Source of the DNA: Thermoplasmatota archaeon
GTDB lineage: Archaea; Thermoplasmatota; Thermoplasmata; GCA-020350865; JAUVCJ01
Assembly: GCA_030595765.1 (NCBI GenBank)
Contig: JAUVCJ010000086.1
Location: 1 to 8,817, forward strand
DNA length: 8,817 bases
Direction: 5' to 3'
The notes below the pieces were generated by a model that was not told where the DNA came from, did no database searches, and saw only the letters and a list, made by a program, of their open reading frames with translations. Below are positions 1-5,242 of this stretch, piece by piece; the first letter of the stretch is position 1, and the number at the start of each line of letters is the position of its first letter. A program made the position numbers and the translations under genes.

Positions 1-922
1 GCCTGTCAAAGTAGTTGACATACATCTGCATCTGCCCAAGGTCCTGATGGGTGAGCTTGTCAATTTTGAGGTCGATAAGAACATAGCACTTGAGTATCCT
101 GTTGTAGAAGACAAGATCCACATAGAAATGGTCCGAATCGAAGGTGAAACGCTTCTGCCGCGCTTCAAAGAGAAATCCCTTGCCCAGCTCCAGAAGGAAG
201 TGTTCCAGCCTGTTGATTATCGCACTCTCAAGCTCATGCTCGGAATATGAGGGTCTTTCATCCAGACCAAGAAATTCCAGAATATAGGGTTCTTTCAACA
301 TGTCTGTAGGGTTATCGATTATTTGGCCTTGGACTGATAACTCTTTGATCTTGTCCTTGTCCCTACTCAAAGCCAATCTCTCATAGAGTCCAGAGCCGAA
401 CTGCCGTTTCAGCTCTCTAAGCGACCAGCTGTTCTGTGTTGCCTCGATCTCATAGAAACGACGTTCGTCCCTGTCATCAATTGTCATCAGTAACACATAA
501 TGGGACCAGTTGAGGGAGAATTGAACCTGTCCGCTTAAAGGCTCAGGATGTGCTTTGGACAATTCCCCAGACAGTGTCTGGTTATTCTCAGCCAGCGTAG
601 CAAATGACAATCGCCCAGACGGTGTCTGGGCAATCTCTGGCATTCTGTCCCGATACTCGACATAGAACCGCCGCATATATTCCAGGTTGCTCTTTGAGAA
701 GCCCTTTCCAAACTCCCCTGTGAGTTCTTCAGAAAGCTTTACCATCAATTCCTGGCCGTAATCCGCCCGTTTCTTACCAGATTGCTCATGCTCTATTATC
801 GTTCGCCCAATCTTAAAATTCGTTAACACCTGAAGAGTATTCACACCCTGTGATGCGATCTTCCTGGCTGATTCAATCAGGCCCTTGATCTCATGGATAA
901 GCTTTCTTGCTTCATCGTCCAT
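1..922 (-). CDS. DUF1016 / YhcG-family PD-(D/E)XK nuclease, C-terminus cut by window edge
   Basis: The reading frame stays open from 922 to the left edge (307 codons seen; the family is usually about 340-370 residues, so only the last few dozen are missing). Residues 1-180 match the DUF1016 N-terminal domain, including NWSHYVLLM and FYEIEATQNSWSLRELKRQF. Residues about 210-307 are the nuclease-like domain: FLFEARQKRF, then D269 in YVDLVF, D284-x-K286 in IDLK, and GQMQMYVNYFDR. These fit a PD-(D/E)XK core. The ATG at 922 is chosen because GGAGG (932-936, minus strand) lies 9 nt upstream, inside the end of hsdM; the genes overlap by 11 bp (912-922), implying co-translation. Family members often sit beside type I restriction genes, but the exact role is not settled. 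Residues about 96-135 contain an unusual repetitive linker. Family assignment is confident; nuclease activity is inferred. Confidence 0.9.
   Translation of the reverse strand, partial: MDDEARKLIHEIKGLIESARKIASQGVNTLQVLTNFKIGRTIIEHEQSGKKRADYGQELMVKLSEELTGEFGKGFSKSNLEYMRRFYVEYRDRMPEIAQTPSGRLSFATLAENNQTLSGELSKAHPEPLSGQVQFSLNWSHYVLLMTIDDRDERRFYEIEATQNSWSLRELKRQFGSGLYERLALSRDKDKIKELSVQGQIIDNPTDMLKEPYILEFLGLDERPSYSEHELESAIINRLEHFLLELGKGFLFEARQKRFTFDSDHFYVDLVFYNRILKCYVLIDLKIDKLTHQDLGQMQMYVNYFDR
567..631 (-). repeat. Two palindromic repeats inside the DUF1016 coding sequence
   Basis: Two near-identical palindromes lie 46 bp apart. One is GCCCAGAC-ggt-GTCTGGGC at 613-631 (8-bp arms). The other is CCAGACA-g-TGTCTGG at 567-581 (7-bp arms). 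Both are read in the same frame on the minus strand, giving AQTPSG and NQTLSGE, and PLSGQ about 10 residues later looks like a third, degenerate copy. They fall in the linker just before the NWSHYVLLM block of the N-terminal domain. Whether the palindrome is selected as DNA or RNA, or simply follows from the repeated peptide, cannot be decided here. Confidence 0.75.
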
Positions 923-2468
923 AGCCCAGAGCCTCCATGTTCTTCGTTATGGCATCCTCCAGCTCTTTGCCTTCCTCAAATTGCTTGTAAAGCTGTTTGG
1001 TCAATCTCTCCATCTTCTCCTCGAAAGGCTCGCCATCGTCTTCGACCTCAGCTACCCCAACGTACCTTCCAGGGGTCAGGATATGATTGTGTTTTTGGAT
1101 CTCCTCAAGGGCGGCGCTCTTGCAGAAACCTGGGATGTCCTCGTATTCTCCAGCCTCATCGTCTCCGCACCAGGCATGGTAGGTATTGGCGATTTTGGAT
1201 ATGTCTTCCTCGGTCAGCTCCCTATGGACCCTATCGATTAGTACACCCATCTTTCTGGCATCGATGAACAGTGTCTGGCCAGAGCGGTCTCTATGCTTTC
1301 CGTTGCTCTTTTTGCGGGTGACGAACCAGAGACAAGCAGGGATGCCAGTTGAATAGAACAATCCTCCTGGAAGCGCAACCATGCAGTCCACCATGTCAGC
1401 CTCGATTATGCTCTTGCGTATCTCTCCCTCACCGGACTGTTGGGATGACATAGAGCCGTTTGCTAGCACGAAACCTGTAATGCCGTTTGGAGCAAGATGA
1501 TGTATAAAATGCTGCACCCATGCGAAATTGGCGTTTCCTTTAGGAGGTATCCCGAACTTCCAGCGAATATCATCCTTTAATCGCTCTCCACCCCAATCGC
1601 TGTCATTGAAGGGAGGATTGGCAATGAGAAAATCCACTTTCAAGTCCTTGTGGGCATCGTTATGGAAACTTCCTTCTGGGTTCCATTGGATATTGGATTC
1701 GATGCCTCTGATCGCTAGGTTCATTGTACAGAGGCGCCAGGTGGTAGGATTCGATTCCTGGCCATATATTGAGAGGTCATTGACTTTTCCACCGTGAGCT
1801 TTTACAAATTTTTCGGATTGAACGAACATTCCACCAGACCCACAGCAGGGATCAAACACCCTGCCCTTGTAGGGTTGGAGAATCCCCACAAGAACCTGGA
1901 CGATGCACCGTGGAGTATAGAACTGGCCCCCTTTCTTTCCTTCAGCACTGGCAAACTGGCTTAGGAAATACTCATACACTCTGCCTAAGATATCTTTGCT
2001 CTTGCTTTCATCGTCTCCAAGGCCAATACCGCCAATAAGGTCTATCAACTCACCAAGGCGCTGTTTGTTAAGAGCAGGCCTGGAATAATCCTTTGGTAGA
2101 ACTCCTTTTAGGGTCTTGTTATTCTTCTCTATCTCATCCATTGCATTGTCGATGAGTTTCCCAATGTCTGGTTGCTTGGCTTTGTCCTGAAGGTGAGACC
2201 ATCGAGCCTTTTTAGGCACCCAGAAAACACTTGCAGAAATGTATTCATCTCGATCCTCTGGATCAATATATTTGTTCTGCTTGGCTTCTGCTATCAACCA
2301 TGATTGCCTCTGGTCAAAGGCGTCGGATATGTATTTTAGAAATATCAATCCAAGAACTACATGCTTATACTCAGCCGCGTCCATGTTGCTTCTAAGCTTA
2401 TCAGCAGCTTGCCAGAGCTTTTCCTCAAAACCTAAATTGGCACCGGTACTTGATGATTTTTTGGCCAT
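912..2468 (-). CDS. hsdM: Type I restriction-modification system methyltransferase subunit HsdM
   Basis: A complete 518-residue protein of usual HsdM length. In the HsdM2-HsdS complex it transfers methyl from S-adenosylmethionine to adenine N6 in the target chosen by HsdS. Residues about 14-140 form the helical HsdM N-terminal domain (LWQAADKLRSNMDAAEYKHVVLGLIFLKYI, shown here as one family block). GGQFYTPR at 180-187 introduces the methyltransferase domain. The SAM-binding motif I is DPCCGSGG at 206-213 and the catalytic motif IV is NPPF at 284-287, typical of the gamma-class N6-adenine enzymes. All key residues are intact. The ATG at 2466-2468 is supported by GAGGTGA at 2473-2479 with a 4-nt gap. 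The DUF1016 gene follows with overlap; hsdS and hsdR are outside the window. A TATA element at 2537-2544 and a micro-ORF in the leader suggest its control. Confidence 0.97.
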   Translation of the reverse strand: MAKKSSSTGANLGFEEKLWQAADKLRSNMDAAEYKHVVLGLIFLKYISDAFDQRQSWLIAEAKQNKYIDPEDRDEYISASVFWVPKKARWSHLQDKAKQPDIGKLIDNAMDEIEKNNKTLKGVLPKDYSRPALNKQRLGELIDLIGGIGLGDDESKSKDILGRVYEYFLSQFASAEGKKGGQFYTPRCIVQVLVGILQPYKGRVFDPCCGSGGMFVQSEKFVKAHGGKVNDLSIYGQESNPTTWRLCTMNLAIRGIESNIQWNPEGSFHNDAHKDLKVDFLIANPPFNDSDWGGERLKDDIRWKFGIPPKGNANFAWVQHFIHHLAPNGITGFVLANGSMSSQQSGEGEIRKSIIEADMVDCMVALPGGLFYSTGIPACLWFVTRKKSNGKHRDRSGQTLFIDARKMGVLIDRVHRELTEEDISKIANTYHAWCGDDEAGEYEDIPGFCKSAALEEIQKHNHILTPGRYVGVAEVEDDGEPFEEKMERLTKQLYKQFEEGKELEDAITKNMEALGYGR

Positions 2469-2485
2469 TAGCTCACCTCACACAT
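2468..2485 (-). promoter_or_regulatory. Five-codon leader ORF coupled to hsdM
   Basis: On the minus strand an ATG at 2483-2485 opens a five-codon frame (MCEVS) that ends in TAA at 2468-2470, overlapping the hsdM ATG as TAATG. It has its own SD-like GAGAGGTG at 2491-2498 with a 5-nt gap, and the hsdM SD lies inside the micro-ORF. A ribosome finishing the micro-ORF would stop on the hsdM start. The layout is seen directly; a function in translational coupling is inferred. Confidence 0.45.
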
Positions 2486-2536
2486 ATTAACACCTCTCAA
2501 ACTGCACTGACTCCAGAAAATCCTGAATGGATTGAG

Positions 2537-2544
2537 AATATAAA
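2537..2544 (-). promoter_or_regulatory. Candidate archaeal TATA box for hsdM
   Basis: The minus strand reads TTTATATT within GCATTTATATTCTC, a good archaeal TATA element. Transcription would be expected to start about 25 nt downstream, near 2513, leaving a leader of roughly 45 nt that includes the micro-ORF and the hsdM SD. No better candidate lies between hsdM and pepT. Confidence 0.6.
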
Positions 2545-2546
2545 TG

Positions 2547-2561
2547 CATGCCGGAGGCATG
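2547..2561. promoter_or_regulatory. Palindrome abutting the hsdM TATA box, candidate operator
   Basis: CATGCC-gga-GGCATG is a perfect inverted repeat with 6-bp arms and a 3-bp centre. It starts two bases upstream of the TATA element in the direction of hsdM transcription, where the TFB recognition element (BRE) would lie. A bound regulator would compete with TFB or help recruit it. No regulator gene is visible in the window. Confidence 0.4.
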
Positions 2562-2621
2562 GCTAAGATGAATGTGACCTGCTCAATTGTTGTGACCGTG
2601 TCGCAATAATTCACTGTTAAT

Positions 2622-2638
2622 AGCGTCCATTAAACGCT
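2622..2638 (-). terminator. Weak hairpin after pepT, possible terminator
   Basis: AGCGT and ACGCT (5-bp arms, 7-nt loop) lie 16 nt past the pepT stop in its direction of transcription. The following minus-strand bases (ATTAACAGTG) are not a clear T-tract, so termination here is only possible. Confidence 0.25.
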
Positions 2639-2653
2639 GAGGGGATCCATCCT

Positions 2654-3904
2654 TCACGCTCTCTCGACATAGAGCTTGCATAGCTCCACTATGACCTCAA
2701 CTGCCTTGTCCATGGCATCCACTGGAATATACTCCAGTTTGGAGTGGAAGTTGTGCCCGCCTGTGAAAATGTTTGGAGTTGGCAGTCCCATGAAAGAGAG
2801 TCTGGCTCCGTCGGTTCCGCCACGTATGGGCTTTCGGATGGGTTCAAGTCCTGCTCTTCGAACAGCTTCCATCGCGTTCTCTACAATGTCAGGGCGCTCT
2901 TCGATCTTCATGCGCATGTTGAGGTATGACTCCTCGATCTTCAACTCGATCTTTGCCCTGGGGTTGCGCTCTATCTCAGCATCCACTAGCTTCTCAATGA
3001 GCGCTTCTTTCTGCTTTAATCCATTAAGCTCGAAATCACGGACTATTAGCTTGATCGTGAGGGAGCTTACATCTCCACAAACATCGTTTGGATGGATGAA
3101 TCCCTCTCTGTTCCGGGTTGTCTCAGGTGCCATGTCCTCAGGCAACGCTGCCACGATCCTGCCTGCGATCCTAAGGGAGTTCACCATCTTGTTAAGTGCA
3201 GTACCTGGGTGATGATTTACACCCTTGATAGTTATGGTTGCTCCGGATGCATTGAAGTTCTCGGTCTCGATGCTACCCAGAACATCTCCGTCCATTGTGT
3301 AGGCCAGGTCTGCTCCGAAGGCCTCGACATCGAAGTACTTGGTGCCGTTGCCAACTTCCTCGTCAGGGGTAAAGGCCACCTTTATGTCGCCATGTAGCAA
3401 CGAGGGGTCTGCAACAAGCAGGCCCAGAGCAGCCATTATCTCTGCGGTTCCAGCCTTGTCATCTGCACCTAGCAGTGTGGTTCCATCCGAAGTGATGATG
3501 CGTGAACCCTTGAAGCCTGAAAGGTACGGGTTATTCTCAGCTTTTATGACAATGCTGGTGTCGCCAGGAAGGACCAGGTCGCCTCCATCGTAGTTCTCAT
3601 GAATTATCGGGGACACATTGGTGCCAGAAACATCCGGGGAGGTGTCCACATGCCCAATGAATCCAATGATCGGCACCTTTCCCTGTGCTGGATGGCCATC
3701 CGGTATGTTGGAAGGCAGGGTGGCGGTAACGTAACCATACTGATCCATAACCACATCCGGGAGGCCAAGAGCTTTTAGCTCATCAACCAGCAGGAGTAGC
3801 ATATCCTTTTGTTTCTCAGTTGATGGATAGCACTCTGCGCCATAGCTGGATTGAGTATCTATCTTGACGTATTTTAGGAACTTTTCAAGGACATCGCTTT
3901 GCAT
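2654..3904 (-). CDS. pepT: Peptidase T (tripeptide aminopeptidase), M20 metallopeptidase
   Basis: A complete 416-residue protein, close to the 408 residues of Escherichia coli PepT and similar along its whole length. PepT is a cytosolic di-zinc enzyme that removes the N-terminal residue from tripeptides. Expected metal and catalytic residues are present: H85 and D87 in GHVDTSPD, the aspartates of GADDKAG (146-152), E182-E183 in PDEEVG, D205 in MDGD, and H387 in HNFHS. The dimerisation-domain motif HHPGTA is at 231-236, and IRGGTDGARLSFMGLP is near the C-terminus. The ATG at 3902-3904 has GGGGG (3912-3916) 7 nt upstream. The gene stands alone, with its own divergent promoter region towards the ABC operon. 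No broken or missing residues were seen. Substrate range beyond tripeptides is unknown. Confidence 0.97.
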   Translation of the reverse strand: MQSDVLEKFLKYVKIDTQSSYGAECYPSTEKQKDMLLLLVDELKALGLPDVVMDQYGYVTATLPSNIPDGHPAQGKVPIIGFIGHVDTSPDVSGTNVSPIIHENYDGGDLVLPGDTSIVIKAENNPYLSGFKGSRIITSDGTTLLGADDKAGTAEIMAALGLLVADPSLLHGDIKVAFTPDEEVGNGTKYFDVEAFGADLAYTMDGDVLGSIETENFNASGATITIKGVNHHPGTALNKMVNSLRIAGRIVAALPEDMAPETTRNREGFIHPNDVCGDVSSLTIKLIVRDFELNGLKQKEALIEKLVDAEIERNPRAKIELKIEESYLNMRMKIEERPDIVENAMEAVRRAGLEPIRKPIRGGTDGARLSFMGLPTPNIFTGGHNFHSKLEYIPVDAMDKAVEVIVELCKLYVERA

Positions 3905-3927
3905 AACTTTTCCCCCGTAGCTTAATC

Positions 3928-3949
3928 GGCCGTTTCGAACAAACCGGCC
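3928..3949 (-). repeat. Inverted repeat in the pepT leader
   Basis: GGCCGTTT at 3928-3935 pairs with AAACCGGCC at 3941-3949, with one bulged base and a 5-nt loop. It lies 24 nt upstream of the pepT ATG and downstream of the TATA candidate, so it would be in the pepT leader RNA. It could be an operator or an RNA hairpin; the SD is not part of the stem. Confidence 0.4.
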
Positions 3950-3982
3950 AAATAAGGAACAGCCGGTTGAATACGAGCATTG

Positions 3983-3990
3983 TATTTTAA
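3983..3990 (-). promoter_or_regulatory. Candidate TATA box for pepT
   Basis: The minus strand reads TTAAAATA. Transcription would start near 3961, giving a leader of almost 60 nt that contains the hairpin at 3928-3949. An alternative is the A/T block TATAAAAATAT further upstream, which overlaps the ABC promoter on the other strand. Confidence 0.4.
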
Positions 3991-4012
3991 GATTATGTGA
4001 TACAAGGGCATA

Positions 4013-4021
4013 TTTTTATAA
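4013..4021 (+). promoter_or_regulatory. Candidate archaeal TATA box for the ABC exporter operon
   Basis: TTTTTATAA precedes the ATPase gene by about 125 bp. A start site about 25 nt downstream (near 4042) would place all the leader micro-ORFs at 4055-4140 inside the mRNA. It lies about 25 bp from the pepT TATA candidate on the other strand, so the two divergent units may share control. Confidence 0.55.
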
Positions 4022-4077
4022 CGTAGTTTGAAGGCAAAACCATAGCAAGAATAAGTGATGATAATGAGGAGGGTGAT

Positions 4078-4119
4078 ATGAGGATAGCATGAGGGTGGCA
4101 TGATGATAGCATGATGTCG
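4078..4119 (+). repeat. 11-bp tandem repeat, about 3.8 copies, in the ABC leader
   Basis: The units are ATGAGGATAGC (4078-4088), ATGAGGGTGGC (4089-4099), ATGATGATAGC (4100-4110) and the partial ATGATGTCG (4111-4119). A related ATGAGGAGGGTGAT stands at 4064-4077. Eleven is not a multiple of three, so each unit shifts frame, yet every full unit carries a start codon and closes with a stop shared with the next unit. Confidence 0.85.
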
Positions 4120-4133
4120 TTTGAAATGAAGTT

Positions 4134-4140
4134 GAGGTGA
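4134..4140 (+). promoter_or_regulatory. Shine-Dalgarno site that sets the TTG start of the ABC ATPase
   Basis: GAGGTGA ends 4 nt before the TTG at 4145-4147. The nearest in-frame ATG (4175-4177) has no purine-rich site before it, so TTG is the better-supported start. Confidence 0.7.
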
Positions 4141-4144
4141 AAAA

Positions 4145-5242
4145 TTGAAATACCCCACCATATATCCTCCAAATATGCCTAAGCCAGCCATACAGGTCCG
4201 GGACCTTGTCAAAAAATACGGGGACCTAAGCGCGGTGAACTGCATCAGCTTTGATGTACAAAGGGGTCAGGTCTTTTCATTTCTGGGACCAAACGGGGCA
4301 GGCAAGACCACTACTGTCGAGATGATAGAGACCATCAGGACCCCCACCTCTGGCCACATTGACATTCTGGGCATGGAACTGAAAAAGAATCGTAGCTCTG
4401 TGCTTAAGCGAATTGGAGTTCTGCCCCAGGATTTCAATTCATTTGACAGGCTGACAGTCAGGGAGACTGTGAAGTTCTTTTCAGGCCTCTTCAACGGCAT
4501 CAGGGACGTTGATGAACTTATCAAGCTGGTCAATCTTGAGGATGAGCGTGACAAGCTGTACATGAACCTTTCAGGTGGCCTCAAGCAGAGAGTTGGCATC
4601 GCAGTTGCACTGGTCAACGACCCTGAGATCGTGTTCCTGGACGAGCCTACAACCGGTTTGGACCCCAGAGCCAGGCATGATGTATGGGACGTGATAAAGG
4701 GTCTCAAGCAGAGGGGCAAGACCGTGTTTCTAACTACTCATTATATGGAAGAGGCCGAGGTGCTTTCTGACTATCTGGCCATCATATCCAAGGGCTCCAT
4801 CATAGCCGAAGGTGCTCCATTGGAGCTTATTGACAAGCACTGCAACACCATAAAAATGACCATCCGCGGGGGGCCAGCCGAGATCGAGAACGTAGTAAGG
4901 GAGCGGGGACTGACCCTGGAGGATGCCGCAAATGGGGATGTGACAGTCCAGATCGAGGACAACGCCCAGATACTGGATCTTCTGAACCTCTTAAAAAGCC
5001 GGAACCTGTCCTATCATTCCCTCGATATCCGCAAGGCCACTCTTGAGGAGGTGTTCCTGACCCTTACAGGCGAGTCCTTAACTGGAGAACTGGCCGAAGA
5101 GGAGCCCTCAACTGGAGAACTGGCTGAAGAGGAACCCTCAACTGATGAGCAGGCCGGTGGCATGCCTTTAACTGGGGCGCCATTAACTGATAATCAGGCT
5201 ACGGTTGAAGAACCCCTTACCCCTGGAGGTGATGTTCAATGA
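4145..5242 (+). CDS. ABC-2 exporter ATP-binding protein with repetitive acidic C-terminal tail
   Basis: A 365-residue cytosolic ATPase of the DrrA/CcmA-like class that powers an ABC-2 exporter. All nucleotide-binding motifs are present: Walker A GPNGAGKT at 48-55, Q-loop Q95, signature LSGGLKQR at 142-149, Walker B IVFLDEP at 162-168 with catalytic E167, D-loop GLDPRA at 171-176, and H199. Residues about 230-310 are the usual accessory domain, ending in TLEEVFLTLTGES. Family members normally stop about here (roughly 300-330 residues); this one adds about 50 acidic, Pro/Thr-rich residues built from tandem repeats. The start is TTG at 4145, supported by GAGGTGA; ATG at 4175 (MPKPAIQV) is the alternative and would remove ten residues. 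The permease follows with a 4-nt ATGA overlap, so the two are almost certainly partners. The exported substrate cannot be told. Confidence 0.95.
   Translation: MKYPTIYPPNMPKPAIQVRDLVKKYGDLSAVNCISFDVQRGQVFSFLGPNGAGKTTTVEMIETIRTPTSGHIDILGMELKKNRSSVLKRIGVLPQDFNSFDRLTVRETVKFFSGLFNGIRDVDELIKLVNLEDERDKLYMNLSGGLKQRVGIAVALVNDPEIVFLDEPTTGLDPRARHDVWDVIKGLKQRGKTVFLTTHYMEEAEVLSDYLAIISKGSIIAEGAPLELIDKHCNTIKMTIRGGPAEIENVVRERGLTLEDAANGDVTVQIEDNAQILDLLNLLKSRNLSYHSLDIRKATLEEVFLTLTGESLTGELAEEEPSTGELAEEEPSTDEQAGGMPLTGAPLTDNQATVEEPLTPGGDVQ
5078..5215 (+). repeat. 30-bp coding tandem repeat in the tail of the ABC ATPase
   Basis: Three full 30-bp units (5078-5107, 5108-5137, 5138-5167) encode LTGELAEEEP, STGELAEEEP and STDEQAGGMP. 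A 15-bp partial unit (LTGAP, 5168-5182) and a 33-bp unit (LTDNQATVEEP, 5183-5215) follow. The first two units differ at only three or so bases, so the last expansion looks recent. All unit lengths are multiples of three, keeping the frame through to the stop shared with the permease start. Confidence 0.9.
5225..5233 (+). promoter_or_regulatory. Full-length Shine-Dalgarno site for the permease
   Basis: GGAGGTGAT is complementary to the conserved 3' end of 16S rRNA over nine bases and stands 5 nt before the permease ATG at 5239. It lies within the last codons of the ATPase gene (PGGDV), so the permease can be initiated independently as well as by coupling. Confidence 0.85.

Larger units (their letters stand above)
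4055..4140 (+). promoter_or_regulatory. Leader with five ATGA-chained micro-ORFs upstream of the ABC ATPase
   Basis: Five very short frames follow each other, each stop overlapping the next start as ATGA. They are MIMRRVI (ATG 4058, stop 4079-4081; a GTG at 4055 is also in frame), MRIA (4078-4092), MRVA (4089-4103), MMIA (4100-4114) and MMSFEMKLR (4111-4140). The second has a near-ideal SD, GGAGGGTGAT, just upstream, and the fourth is preceded by GAGGGTG. The last stop (4138-4140) forms the end of the ATPase SD, GAGGTGA. The frames are read directly from the sequence; translation by termination-reinitiation and a regulatory role are inferred. The pattern partly arises from an 11-bp tandem repeat, so it could be a by-product of repeat growth. 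Confidence 0.5.

Noticed and set aside
47..250. A 67-codon plus-strand ORF at the left edge
   Set aside because: It is antisense to the conserved nuclease domain of the DUF1016 gene.
885..1267. Two plus-strand ORFs opposite the end of hsdM (118 and 124 codons)
   Set aside because: They are antisense to well-conserved HsdM codons, and their proteins show no family features.
1269..1279. ACAGTGTCTGG in hsdM, identical to part of the DUF1016 palindrome
   Set aside because: Here it encodes the HsdM block GQTLFIDA and lacks the second palindrome arm, so the match is probably chance codon sharing rather than another repeat copy.
1741..1764. A tRNA-like T-arm (AGGATTCGATTCCTGG) followed by CCA
   Set aside because: It lies inside hsdM where the other strand encodes the conserved ESNPTTW region, and no acceptor, D or anticodon arm surrounds it.
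2676..3212. A 178-codon plus-strand ORF antisense to pepT
   Set aside because: It is serine-rich in the way typical of antisense frames and lies fully within the conserved PepT coding sequence.
3922..4245. A 107-codon minus-strand ORF across the pepT/ABC intergenic region
   Set aside because: It covers both divergent promoters and the start of the ABC ATPase gene, has no SD, and its protein looks like nothing known. The ATPase and its leader explain the region better.
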